A stretch of DNA of 64,000 bases, taken from NCBI RefSeq assembly GCF_002934365.1, contig NZ_PTIY01000007.1, positions 124,001 through 188,000 of the forward strand. The letters run 5' to 3'. This document shows, in pieces, positions 53,053 through 61,445 of the stretch (its first letter is position 1; each line of letters opens with the position of its first letter). A program made the translations under genes and the position numbers. The notes beneath the pieces were generated by a model. That model was not told where the DNA came from, ran no database searches, and saw only the letters and a program-made list of their open reading frames with translations. The stretch comes from Methylobacter tundripaludum (GTDB lineage Bacteria; Pseudomonadota; Gammaproteobacteria; Methylococcales; Methylomonadaceae).

Positions 53053-54339
53053 ATGGATCACCACCTAGACCCGCATTCGAATAGTTTTCGTTCACTGGGA
53101 TTGTTTGTAATGGCGCTGGCCAATTACGGTCTGATATACATAGCCAATATTTTTCTGGCGCGATGGCTCAGCGTCGGTGACTTTGACGATTACAGTGTGG
53201 CCGTGTCAATCGTAACAATGCTGTCAACGCTGGCGACCCTGGGCCTTGAAAAATATGCGTTGCGGGCTATAGCGTTGCTGCGTGATCGCGAGGACTGGCA
53301 AAGGTTTCGCGGCTTCTGGTTGTTTGCCTTGCGCAGCATCAGCGCTTTCAGTCTGTTGCTGATGGCAATACTGAGTATAAGCCTTGAAGCTTTTTTAGCA
53401 TTACGGCAAGCCGACGTGCATATCGCTATTGTCGTGTTCGCCGGTTTTTTGCCGGTCATCGCGGTGACGCTGTTTTTGGTTGATGTTATTGCCGCGCATG
53501 GCGCTCAGCTGCTCAGTGTCACGATTTACAGGCTGTTTCTGCCGGCGGTTTATCTTGTGCTGCTTGCCGGTTTGTCATTGAGCCCTGTTAAAGTATCCGC
53601 CCTGTCCGCAGTGCTTTGTTTCGGCGGCGCATGGACGATTGCCTTGGTCATTATGTGGTGCATGGCTAAAAGGCTGATGCCGGCAGGCATTAAAAATACG
53701 ATGCCGGTCATGCAGGGTAAAAAATGGCTTAGAGGCTCTTTGCCCCTGGTTTTGAATAGCCTGTTGTTAACCGTCATGACCAGCGGCGGCGTTATTATTC
53801 TGGAAATACTGTTCCCTTCGGGTATAGAAGTGGGCGTTTATGCCGTTGCCGCCCAGACAGGCGGTATTATTTCGCTGATAGGGACCTCGACCAATCGTTA
53901 TTATCTGCCCATGATGGCTGTGATGATAGGCCGCGGTGATAAACAGGCGATACGAAAGATTATGGAACAAAGGGGGTTAGCGGTCGGCGGCATGGTTCTG
54001 GCCTTGCTGGTCACTCTGATTTTCGCGGGCCGTCCCATACTGGGATTATTCGGCGAACATTTCAGCGGCAGCTATCATACTATGCTGATTATTGCCTCAG
54101 GCGCCTGCTTCAGCGCCCTGTTTGCCGATGTGCCTTATTACCTGCAATTTATGGGCTCGCACCGCATCGTATTAAGCTTGACTATGGTTTCTACGGTAAT
54201 GATGGTGTCGCTGAGCTTTGTGCTTGGCGCGAGCGTTGGTTCTGTCGGCGTGGCAACGGCTTATATGGCGTCAGTCATGTTGCTGTTTATTAGTTTACGC
54301 ATCGTGGTAGGGTTGCATTTCCGCAGATTAGGCGGATAA
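53053..54339 (+). CDS. Polysaccharide flippase-like membrane protein (MATE/Wzx-like)
   Basis: 428 residues with about 12 transmembrane helices. The N-terminus (LFVMALANYGLIYIANIFLA) is typical of polysaccharide-biosynthesis exporters. Such proteins move lipid-linked oligosaccharides across the inner membrane. The gene is isolated from the polysaccharide locus at 7.6-23 kb and could serve a different polymer. A MITE lies just upstream. Confidence 0.78.
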   Translation: MDHHLDPHSNSFRSLGLFVMALANYGLIYIANIFLARWLSVGDFDDYSVAVSIVTMLSTLATLGLEKYALRAIALLRDREDWQRFRGFWLFALRSISAFSLLLMAILSISLEAFLALRQADVHIAIVVFAGFLPVIAVTLFLVDVIAAHGAQLLSVTIYRLFLPAVYLVLLAGLSLSPVKVSALSAVLCFGGAWTIALVIMWCMAKRLMPAGIKNTMPVMQGKKWLRGSLPLVLNSLLLTVMTSGGVIILEILFPSGIEVGVYAVAAQTGGIISLIGTSTNRYYLPMMAVMIGRGDKQAIRKIMEQRGLAVGGMVLALLVTLIFAGRPILGLFGEHFSGSYHTMLIIASGACFSALFADVPYYLQFMGSHRIVLSLTMVSTVMMVSLSFVLGASVGSVGVATAYMASVMLLFISLRIVVGLHFRRLGG

Positions 54340-54390
54340 ATTCTTTGCCGGGTTTCAGTAGTGCAGTGTGGACGGTTTGGATATTTTCAG

Positions 54391-54705
54391 TCATGTCCTC
54401 ATTGTTTTTAATCGGGCGCGCAAATGTTCTAGCTCTTCCATCAAGTCCAGCGCCAGCGCGATACCGGCCAGGTTAACGCCCAGGTCGCGTTGCAGCCTTA
54501 GCGCGGAACGTACCCGCGCCAAACTTGCACCGGAAAAACGCCATAAATGAGTTTCATCCCCTTGCGGTTCGATAATGCTTTCCTCTATCAAACTGATAAC
54601 CCAGTCGGGCTGGACGCCGCAAGCATCGCACAGCTGTTCTAACGTCAGGTTGTCATCTTCAATGACAGTTCCGGTCTGTACCGGCAATAAGTCGTCAGAA
54701 TTCAT
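54391..54705 (-). CDS. cbpM: CbpM-like chaperone modulator (copy 1)
   Basis: About 104 residues, a MerR-like helical protein that binds the J-domain protein CbpA and inhibits it. Features are VIEDDNLTLEQLCDACGV, ESIIEPQGDE and LWRFSGASLARVRSALRLQR. The ATG at 54705 is chosen by comparison with the paralogue at 56113, which starts MNSHHLL. It follows its cbpA by 5 bases. Confidence 0.88.
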   Translation of the reverse strand: MNSDDLLPVQTGTVIEDDNLTLEQLCDACGVQPDWVISLIEESIIEPQGDETHLWRFSGASLARVRSALRLQRDLGVNLAGIALALDLMEELEHLRARLKTMRT

Positions 54706-54710
54706 GGGTC

Positions 54711-55655
54711 TCATACCCCCAAGGATAGGCGCGGGTTAAAATCAAATTCTTGCTGCATTTTTTGGTAGGCTGCTTTGGCTTGTTCGGTATTCGCCGGCGG
54801 CAGGACAATTTTTAGCATCACGTAGAAATCGCCCGGCGGTTTGGCCGGCAACCCAAGGCCTTTTAAACGCAGATGAGAGTCTTGTTGGGAGTGGGGCGGT
54901 ATTTTCAGCTCAACGCTTCCGTTCGGTGTCGGCACTTTGATGCGGGCGCCTAACTTCGCTTCCCAGGGCGTAACGGGCAGATTCAGATAAATATCGGTTT
55001 CGGACACCCGGTACATGGGATGGGCGTTAAAAGCGACTTCTAGCAGCAGATTGCCGGTTTTACCGTCATCAGGGCTGCGTTCGCCCTGGCCGGTCAGCCG
55101 GATGTGCTGGCCGGCCTTGATGCCTTTGGGGATTTTGATGTTCAGGGCTCTGTGTCTGACCTGCACAAAACCTTGTGCATCGGTTTCGGGCATGCTCAGG
55201 GAAAAATTGCGCGTCGCGCCTTGGATGCTGTCTTCCAGATCGATATAAATTTTCGCCCGGCTGTCCAGGCCCCGTGCATGGATGCCGCGCTGTCTCCGGT
55301 CGGCTGAACGGAGTCCCGAGCGCCCGAATAATTGTTCAAAAAAATGACTGAACGCGCCGGTTTCGCTATCGGCGGAAGCGCTGCTAAACTCGAAGCCTTC
55401 GTCCCAGTTTGGCGGCGGACTGAAATCCTCCCCGGCCTTCCAGTGGGAGCCTAGCCTATCGTAAGCGGCCCTTTTCTGCGGATCCTTGAGCACTTCGTAA
55501 GCTTCGCCCAGCTCCTTGAATTTTGCCTCGGCATCCGGTTCTTTGCTGACATCGGGATGGTGCTTGCGCGCCAGTTTGCGATAGGCGCGCTTGATTTCGA
55601 CTTGCGTGGCGTTTCTTGGCAGCCACATGACCTTGTAGTAGTCTTTATATTGCAT
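54711..55655 (-). CDS. cbpA: CbpA-like J-domain co-chaperone (copy 1)
   Basis: 314 residues. The J-domain has an intact HPD in [20 protein letters not shown] and ends ...AAYDRLG. A G/F-like linker and the DnaJ C-terminal beta-sandwich follow ([20 protein letters not shown]). There is no zinc finger, as in CbpA. It stimulates DnaK-type chaperones. The J-domain opens with YYKVMWLPRNATQ, where the other copy has [13 protein letters not shown], so the two have diverged. Confidence 0.92.
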   Translation of the reverse strand: MQYKDYYKVMWLPRNATQVEIKRAYRKLARKHHPDVSKEPDAEAKFKELGEAYEVLKDPQKRAAYDRLGSHWKAGEDFSPPPNWDEGFEFSSASADSETGAFSHFFEQLFGRSGLRSADRRQRGIHARGLDSRAKIYIDLEDSIQGATRNFSLSMPETDAQGFVQVRHRALNIKIPKGIKAGQHIRLTGQGERSPDDGKTGNLLLEVAFNAHPMYRVSETDIYLNLPVTPWEAKLGARIKVPTPNGSVELKIPPHSQQDSHLRLKGLGLPAKPPGDFYVMLKIVLPPANTEQAKAAYQKMQQEFDFNPRLSLGV

Positions 55656-55701
55656 GCCGGCCCGTCCGATGACAATTGGAAAAACCCAGATAGACTCGAT
55701 A

Positions 55702-55730
55702 TTTGTACGCTACTGCAAAGTCATTGTCAT
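55702..55730 (-). promoter_or_regulatory. Conserved promoter of the cbpA copy 1 operon
   Basis: ATGACA (55725-55730) and TACAAA (55702-55707) are separated by 17 bases. The same boxes at the same spacing precede the second copy (57126-57154), and the surrounding 30 bases are also alike. Confidence 0.6.
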
Positions 55731-55792
55731 CTTTTCGAATATGGAAATGAAATCGGCTAATGACGGCCGTTTGCCCGTAAACCCGGTATTAT

Positions 55793-56113
55793 TTAGTCGT
55801 GACCCATTATTTTTAGCCGGGTGCGCAGCTGTTCGAGCTCTTCGATCAAGTCCAGCGCCAGTGCGATGCCGGCCAGATTAACCCCGAGATCGCGCTGTAG
55901 CCGTAGCGCAGAACGCACCCTTACCAGGCTTGCGCCTGAAAAACGCCATAAGTGCATTTCATCCCCTTCCTGCGGTTCGATAATGCTTTCTTCAACCAGG
56001 CTGATAACCCAGTCTGCATGCACGCCGCAAGCATGGCACAGTTGCCCTAACGTCAGTTTGTCGTCTTCAATAACGGTTCCGGTATGAACCGGTAATAAAT
56101 GATGCGAATTCAT
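55793..56113 (-). CDS. cbpM: CbpM-like chaperone modulator (copy 2)
   Basis: 106 residues, about 80% identical by eye to the first copy (ESIIEPQEGDEMHLWRFSGA region). It starts 5 bases after the stop of its own cbpA, the same spacing as in the other pair. It is expected to modulate the neighbouring J-protein. Confidence 0.88.
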   Translation of the reverse strand: MNSHHLLPVHTGTVIEDDKLTLGQLCHACGVHADWVISLVEESIIEPQEGDEMHLWRFSGASLVRVRSALRLQRDLGVNLAGIALALDLIEELEQLRTRLKIMGHD

Positions 56114-56118
56114 TGGCG

Positions 56119-57066
56119 TTATACCCCCAGGGATACGCGTGGGTTAAAATCAAACTCGTGCTGCATTTTTTGGTAGGCTGCTTTGGCCTCTTCGCTGTGT
56201 GCGGGCGGCAGGGCGATTTGCAGCACCACGTAGAAATCGCCGGGCGTTTTAGCGGGCAGTCCGTGGCCTTTTAGGCGCAGTTTGGTGCCTTGCTCCGAGT
56301 GGGGCGGTATTTTCAGGTCGACGGTTCCTACCGGTGTCGGGATCTTGATTTTAGCGCCTAGTCTCGCCTCCCAGGGCGTAACGGGCAGGTCCAGATAAAT
56401 ATCGGTCCCGGAAACGCGGTACAGCGGGTGATTGTTAAAGGCTATTTCGAGCAGCAGGTCGCCGGATTTGCCGTCGCCAAGGCCGGGGTCGCCCTGGCCG
56501 GCCAGCCGGATGTGCTGTCCGGGCTTAACGCCTTTGGGGATTTTGATGTTCAGGTTTCTATGTTTGATCTGCACACGGCCTTGCGCATCCATTTCCGGCG
56601 TACTCAGGGAAATATTGCGTGTTGCGCCCTGGATGCTGTCTTCCAGGTCGATATAAATCTTCGCATGACTGTCTTGGCCGCGCACGCGGAAACCGTGCGG
56701 TACCTGGTCCGCTGGACGGAAGCCGTCGCGACCGAACAATTGTGCAAAAAAAGCGCTAAAAGCGTTGGCGTCGCCACCGGTAAAACCGCCGCCTCTAAAC
56801 TCGAAGCCTTCATCCCATTTTGGCGGTGGGCTGAAATCTTCGCCGGCTTTCCAGTTGGAGCCCAGTTTATCGTAAGCGGCTCTTTTTTGCGGGTCCTTGA
56901 GCACTTCGTAAGCTTCGCCCAGCTCCTTGAATTTGGCCTCGGCGTCCGGTTCCTTGCTGACATCGGGATGGTACTTGCGCGCCAGTTTGCGATAGGCGCG
57001 CTTGATTTCAGCCTGATTGGCGCTTCTGGATAGCCCCATGATCTGGTAGTAATCTTTATACTGCAT
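56119..57066 (-). CDS. cbpA: CbpA-like J-domain co-chaperone (copy 2)
   Basis: 315 residues. J-domain HPD intact ([20 protein letters not shown]), linker with a GGGFTGG element, then the C-terminal substrate-binding domain ([20 protein letters not shown]). It is a paralogue of the copy at 54711 and forms a cbpA-cbpM unit of the same layout. Which copy is ancestral cannot be told from the window. Confidence 0.92.
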   Translation of the reverse strand: MQYKDYYQIMGLSRSANQAEIKRAYRKLARKYHPDVSKEPDAEAKFKELGEAYEVLKDPQKRAAYDKLGSNWKAGEDFSPPPKWDEGFEFRGGGFTGGDANAFSAFFAQLFGRDGFRPADQVPHGFRVRGQDSHAKIYIDLEDSIQGATRNISLSTPEMDAQGRVQIKHRNLNIKIPKGVKPGQHIRLAGQGDPGLGDGKSGDLLLEIAFNNHPLYRVSGTDIYLDLPVTPWEARLGAKIKIPTPVGTVDLKIPPHSEQGTKLRLKGHGLPAKTPGDFYVVLQIALPPAHSEEAKAAYQKMQHEFDFNPRVSLGV

Positions 57067-57125
57067 GTTGAGTTGCCTGTCGGATCACAGTTGAAGTTGC
57101 CTGGAGAATCCAGGCGGATTTGATG

Positions 57126-57154
57126 TTTGTACACTACCGGAAATCAATTGTCAT
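57126..57154 (-). promoter_or_regulatory. Conserved promoter of the cbpA copy 2 operon
   Basis: ATGACA (57149-57154), 17-base spacer, TACAAA (57126-57131). It is identical in boxes and spacing to the promoter of copy 1. Confidence 0.6.
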
Positions 57155-57190
57155 CCTTGGGTGCATCAAAACTTAATCGGTTAATCGTAT

Positions 57191-57336
57191 TTAGGAACGT
57201 GTATGAAATAACTTGAGCAAGTTTTATTTTTCATTTTTTAACCATGAAGGACATGAAGCGGCATGAAAGGTTTAAGTCTTCATGTCCTTCATGCTCTTCA
57301 TGGTAATTGCCTAAATTAATTTATGCACGATCCTTA
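57191..57336. mobile_element. MITE-like element, copy 3
   Basis: About 146 bp, same family as the elements at 44741 and 52829, with one extra CATGAAG-type unit in the right half of the interior palindrome. It lies upstream of the cbpA copy 2 promoter. Confidence 0.78.
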
Positions 57337-57471
57337 GCTAAAAATGAATAATCATAAGGGCCGAACACAACAGCAAGCGCCTTAAATGCTTAGTCATAGT
57401 CATTTTTGGCATCATCTTCTCCCAAGGAGCCGCTGATTTAATCCTTCGATAGTGGATGAGAGTGGAGTTTC

Positions 57472-57514
57472 CGATTGCGTTCATGGCGAGCTTGCCGAAC
57501 CATGAACGCAATCG
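57472..57514. repeat. Perfect 15-bp palindrome
   Basis: CGATTGCGTTCATGG (57472-57486) pairs with CCATGAACGCAATCG (57500-57514). It lies downstream of hsp20 in a gene-free stretch (57337-57614). Confidence 0.65.
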
Positions 57515-57614
57515 ATTTAATCAACGCCCCTCGGAGGCTTTCGGTTCCCGATTGCTCCTGGGGTTGTCCTGTTTGTACAAAAGCAGGATTAATGATGCCG
57601 GTGAGTATTTGAAA

Positions 57615-58052
57615 TTATTCTTCCGACACGACATTGATGCGTTTCGGCTTAATGGCTTCCCGCTTGGGAATGATGATTTCCAGCACGCCGAGTTTGCATT
57701 TTGCATTGATTGCATCGCCATCGGCAGAATCGGGCAGGCTAAAACGGCGGTAAAAAGAACCGGATGTTCTTTCGATCCGTTTATAACCTTCTTTTTCGGT
57801 TTTGACTTCGGTTTCTTTTTGGCCTTTTACGGTCAAAACACCGGCTTCCATGCTGACTTCGATGTCTTCCGGCTTGACCCCCGGAATGTCGGCATGGATG
57901 ACAAATTTGTCGGCTTCTTCTTTTATATCGACCGCGGGCGCCCATTCGGCGGTTGCAACCGAGCCTTCACCGGCTTTTTCATCTTGCGAAAGCGACAGTT
58001 CTCTTTGTAATTGATTCAGTAAACCCCAAGGTTCATAACGTATGATAGCCAT
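57615..58052 (-). CDS. Hsp20 family small heat-shock protein
   Basis: 145 residues with a complete alpha-crystallin domain: WAPAVDIKEEADKFVIHADI, VEDIEVSMEAGVLTVKG-type region, RIERTSGSFYRRFSLP, and the C-terminal GVLEIIIPK. It holds unfolding proteins for DnaK-dependent refolding. A near-consensus sigma-32 promoter precedes it, and two CbpA co-chaperone pairs follow downstream on the same strand, giving a heat-stress neighbourhood. Confidence 0.94.
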   Translation of the reverse strand: MAIIRYEPWGLLNQLQRELSLSQDEKAGEGSVATAEWAPAVDIKEEADKFVIHADIPGVKPEDIEVSMEAGVLTVKGQKETEVKTEKEGYKRIERTSGSFYRRFSLPDSADGDAINAKCKLGVLEIIIPKREAIKPKRINVVSEE

Positions 58053-58123
58053 TTTTCGTCTCCTAAAGATTAATGATTTAATGCAATAACAAACTTAAAA
58101 ACGATGATTCGTCTTCACCGGAA

Positions 58124-58152
58124 TAAATGGGGGCAACGATTTATTTGTCAAG
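58124..58152 (-). promoter_or_regulatory. Sigma-32 (heat-shock) promoter of hsp20
   Basis: On the minus strand, CTTGACA (58146-58152), a 13-base spacer and CCCCATTTA (58124-58132). This fits the sigma-32 consensus CTTGAA-N13-15-CCCCATNT. It lies about 70 bases before the hsp20 start. Confidence 0.8.
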
Positions 58153-58175
58153 TGGGTCGATTTTAAATTTAAACG

Positions 58176-58781
58176 TTACTGGCCCGAACCGGTCAGAAGG
58201 CTTGCCCGATAGGCGCGCATTAGGGCGACAAACGCCAGGAAATCGTACAAGCCGTGAATGATGATAGGGATTAATAAATTTCTGTCGCCGCCATAATCCA
58301 GGGATAAGCTTAAATAGATCCCCACTAAAGCCGCTAACACGGCATAAAGCGGGGTTACGGCATGAACCAAGCCAAAAATAATATTGCTGCCGATCAAAGC
58401 TGCGGGTATTCCCCAGGACGATTCCATCCAGGGCTGAATGACGCCGCGAAACAGCAGCTCTTCCGATAGTCCGGCAATCGCCGCCAGTATGAACAAGTCG
58501 GTCCAGTGGTAACGATGCAAACTGGGGCCTAGGGTCTGAAACAGCATGTTCTTGATTTTTATGACCGGCTCCGCCTGTATCTGCTCCAGGAGCAGGAACA
58601 TTAAGAATAAAGGTATTGTCCCTATCACGCCGCAAGCGATGGCCGATTCTGAAAAATTCAGGTCAGCGAAAGGGTTGATGTTTGCGATCCAGCCTAAAAG
58701 CGCCGCGACCAGAATCAGCGAGGCTTCAAAAGCACAGGCTTTTTTAAAAAAATCATCGGGGTGGAACGAGGATTTATTCAT
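58176..58781 (-). CDS. CPBP-family intramembrane metalloprotease
   Basis: 201 residues with several hydrophobic helices and the CPBP (CaaX protease/bacteriocin-processing) motifs: LSEELLFRG with the paired glutamates, GLVHAVTPL and HGLYDFLAF. It probably cleaves a membrane substrate; none is identifiable here. The C-terminus lies close to the hsp20 promoter. Confidence 0.85.
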   Translation of the reverse strand: MNKSSFHPDDFFKKACAFEASLILVAALLGWIANINPFADLNFSESAIACGVIGTIPLFLMFLLLEQIQAEPVIKIKNMLFQTLGPSLHRYHWTDLFILAAIAGLSEELLFRGVIQPWMESSWGIPAALIGSNIIFGLVHAVTPLYAVLAALVGIYLSLSLDYGGDRNLLIPIIIHGLYDFLAFVALMRAYRASLLTGSGQ

Positions 58782-58867
58782 TGCGTATTATTCGATCGGT
58801 AAGAAAAGGCCATTCTAATCAAAAATGGTTAGAATGGGCGTTTTGATTGACTACTGCGACTGACAAT

Positions 58868-59125
58868 ATGCTGTGTTTTATTTATAAAAGCCTGAAAAAA
58901 GAAAATCTTTATTTGTATGTCGATAAAAAAGACGATTTTTCAAAGGTGCCGGAAGCGCTGTTCAACAGCTTTGGCAATATGGAATTTGTGATGGATTTGG
59001 AGCTGACGCCGGAACGCAAACTGGCCAAGGAAGACGCCGGAAAAGTGCTTGAAAGCCTGAAAGAAAAAGGTTTTTTTGTGCAGCTGCCGCCGATCAATCT
59101 GCCTGCGCCGTTGAAAATTCAATAG
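58868..59125 (+). CDS. ycgL: YcgL domain-containing protein
   Basis: 85 residues. MLCFIYKSLKKENLYLYVDK, then DDFSKVP and GFFVQLPP, is the YcgL pattern; the role of the family is unresolved. The ATG at 58868 aligns with the family start; a TTG at 58847 would add seven residues and is less likely. Confidence 0.88.
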   Translation: MLCFIYKSLKKENLYLYVDKKDDFSKVPEALFNSFGNMEFVMDLELTPERKLAKEDAGKVLESLKEKGFFVQLPPINLPAPLKIQ

Positions 59126-59162
59126 TTCTCACGCAAGAACATCCGAAAGTTACGCATTTTTG

Positions 59163-59285
59163 CTCACCACGAAGGCACGAAGAGCACGAAGTTTTTTACC
59201 TGTTTTTTCTTCGTGTTCTTCGTGTCTCGGCAACTGCTCCCTGCGTTGCTCTACCTCCTGCGGCCATGCAGTCGTTCGTGGTGAA
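59163..59285 (-). repeat. Composite palindromic element left of dcd
   Basis: It contains a CACGAAG hairpin (59164-59226) joined to a segment with GGGAGCAGTTGCCGAG and GACTGCATGG (both in reverse complement). It is an inverted copy of the element at 59995-60165, so dcd sits between two inverted repeats. The second part also appears in recC (36901-36991). Confidence 0.75.
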
Positions 59286-59298
59286 TTATTAAACCTGC

Positions 59299-59865
59299 TT
59301 ACGCTTTCGGCAAGGTAACGCCTGTCTGGCCCTGGTACTTGCCGCCCCGGTCTTTGTAAGAGGTCTCGCAAACCTCGTCGCCGCCGAAAAACAGCATTTG
59401 CGCCACGCCTTCATTGGCATAGATTTTTGCGGGCAGTGTCGTGGTGTTGGAAAATTCCAGCGTTACATGGCCTTCCCATTCGGGTTCCAGCGGCGTGACA
59501 TTAACGATAATGCCGCATCGGGCATAGGTCGATTTGCCCAGGCAAATCGTCAACACATCGCGGGGAATGCGGAAGTATTCAACCGTTCTGGCCAACGCGA
59601 ACGAGTTTGGCGGAATAATGCAGACATCGGACTTAACATCGACAAAGCTGTTTGAATCGAAGTCTTTGGGATCGACGATAGCGGAATTGATGTTGGTGAA
59701 AATCTTGAATTCGTCCGAACAGCGGACATCGTAGCCGTAACTGGAGGTGCCGTAGGAAATGACCCGGCCGCGTTCCGAATCCCTGATCTGTCCGCTCTCA
59801 AACGGCTCGATCATGCCCTGTTGTTCCGCCATGCGGCGTATCCACTTGTCCGACTTAATGCTCAT
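59299..59865 (-). CDS. dcd: dCTP deaminase
   Basis: 188 residues. It deaminates dCTP to dUTP for thymidylate synthesis. Signatures: [23 protein letters not shown], the catalytic glutamate in [17 protein letters not shown], and [11 protein letters not shown]. The gene is flanked by inverted copies of a composite repeat. Confidence 0.95.
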   Translation of the reverse strand: MSIKSDKWIRRMAEQQGMIEPFESGQIRDSERGRVISYGTSSYGYDVRCSDEFKIFTNINSAIVDPKDFDSNSFVDVKSDVCIIPPNSFALARTVEYFRIPRDVLTICLGKSTYARCGIIVNVTPLEPEWEGHVTLEFSNTTTLPAKIYANEGVAQMLFFGGDEVCETSYKDRGGKYQGQTGVTLPKA

Positions 59866-59994
59866 GGAGTATTACTACCTGATTGATTTAAAAAGGCGGA
59901 TTTTAACACAGAACTTCATAACTTCTCATTAGCCACAGGCGGCACAAGAACTAAGCGTGGAATGACGGGAAACAGGCGATTAAGAGTTGTTTAT

Positions 59995-60165
59995 TCACCA
60001 CGAACGACTGCATGGACAGATATTTGCTCCTGCAATATCTGCATTTCCCACATCCCTGTGGGTCATGCAGGAGGTAGAGCAACGCAGGGAGCAGTTGCCG
60101 AGACACGAAGGACACGAAGTTTGATGTTTTTTCTTCGAGCTCTTCGTGTCTTCGTGGTGAAAAGC
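59995..60165 (+). repeat. Composite palindromic element right of dcd
   Basis: An inverted match to 59163-59285: ACCACGAACGACTGCATGG, then GCAGGAGGTAGAGCAACGCA, GGGAGCAGTTGCCGAG and a CACGAAG hairpin. It carries an extra ~50 bases (about 60015-60067) with the small hairpin CAGATATT/AATATCTG, perhaps a nested insertion. Confidence 0.75.
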
Positions 60166-60174
60166 TTTTTTATA

Positions 60175-61266
60175 TTACGTGTTCTGTACGACAATCTTGG
60201 GGAACTTCGTAGTGAAATCCTTGGCCTTCAGCGCCAATCGCGCCGCTGTCTTGCGGGCGATTTGCTTGTAAATTTGCGCAGGCCGCCCGTCCGGGTCGGC
60301 CACCACGGTCGGCCTGCCGCTATCTGCAAATTGCCGGATATTTATATCCAAAGGCAGGGAGCCGAGAAACTCGATCCGGTTGCGTTCGGCCATCGCAAGG
60401 CCGCCGCCCTCGCCGAATATGGCTTCTTCATGGCCGCAGTTGCTGCAAATATGGATGCTCATGTTTTCAACCAGGCCCAGTACCGGCACGTTGACTTTCT
60501 CGAACATCCCCAAGCCGCGCTGGGCGTCGATCAACGCAATATCCTGCGGCGTGGTGACGATGATCGCGCCGCTGACCGGAATCTGCTGGGACAGGGTCAG
60601 CTGAATATCGCCGGTGCCGGGCGGCAAATCGATAACCAGGTAATCCAGGTTGTCCCAGTTGGTGTCCTTCAGCAGTTGCTGCAAGGCCGTGGTGACCATC
60701 GGGCCGCGCCAGATCATGGCTTGATCGGCCTCGACCAGATAGCCGATGGAAATCGTCTGCACGCCGTAAGCGACCTTGGGCATCATGGTTTTCTGGTCCT
60801 TGCTTTCGGGAAGGCCTGAAAGTCCCAGCATCATCGGGATGCTGGGGCCGTAAATGTCCGCATCCAGAATGCCGACATTAGCGCCTTCCGCGGCCAGAGC
60901 CAGGGCCAGGTTGACCGCCGTCGTCGATTTGCCGACGCCGCCTTTGCCGGACGCCACGGCGATAATATTTTTGACGTTGGGCAGCGGTTTCAATGCCTGT
61001 TGCACGGCATGGGAAACGATTTTTACGCTGATCTCGACGCTGATATTGCCGATGCCGGCAAGCGTCTTCAGGTGTTCTTCAACCGCCGCTTTAAGTTCGG
61101 GGATATAACTTCTGGCGGGGTAGCCCAGCTCCAGTTTAACGCCGACGTTGCTGCCATCGATCTCGATGGCTTTGACCGATTTTGCGGAAACCAGATCGGT
61201 TCCATTGTTGGGATCGATAAATGTTTGCAGAAGATTTTCTACATCAGCCTTTTCGATGCTCGCCAT
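60175..61266 (-). CDS. apbC: Mrp/ApbC-type iron-sulfur cluster carrier ATPase
   Basis: 363 residues. An N-terminal DUF59 (MIP18-like) domain of about 90 residues precedes the P-loop domain with IIAVASGKGGVGKSTTAVNL. The cluster-binding CxxC is seen in SIHICSNCGHEE. It carries and transfers 4Fe-4S clusters. The ATG at 61266 is chosen because AGGAG precedes it by 7 bases; the ATG at 61272 is too close to that site. Divergent from metG, as is common in gammaproteobacteria. Confidence 0.92.
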   Translation of the reverse strand: MASIEKADVENLLQTFIDPNNGTDLVSAKSVKAIEIDGSNVGVKLELGYPARSYIPELKAAVEEHLKTLAGIGNISVEISVKIVSHAVQQALKPLPNVKNIIAVASGKGGVGKSTTAVNLALALAAEGANVGILDADIYGPSIPMMLGLSGLPESKDQKTMMPKVAYGVQTISIGYLVEADQAMIWRGPMVTTALQQLLKDTNWDNLDYLVIDLPPGTGDIQLTLSQQIPVSGAIIVTTPQDIALIDAQRGLGMFEKVNVPVLGLVENMSIHICSNCGHEEAIFGEGGGLAMAERNRIEFLGSLPLDINIRQFADSGRPTVVADPDGRPAQIYKQIARKTAARLALKAKDFTTKFPKIVVQNT

Positions 61267-61445
61267 GCCCATGCTCCTAATTGTCAATAAAATGCGCCCG
61301 ATCAATAACCAAGCGATTAAGTCAAGATAGCGTTCATTCTACCGATTACCCTGCGACAATGCACTTTTTAGCTGCGCAGCTTGCGTTTATTTTATGCCAT
61401 AATAACCAGCTAATTTTGCCTTCGAATTGCTAGAGCTTTTACACT

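Noticed and set aside
59962-60819. 285-residue frame running through the repeat and antisense to apbC
   Set aside because: Its first part is translated repeat DNA and the rest is the shadow of apbC.
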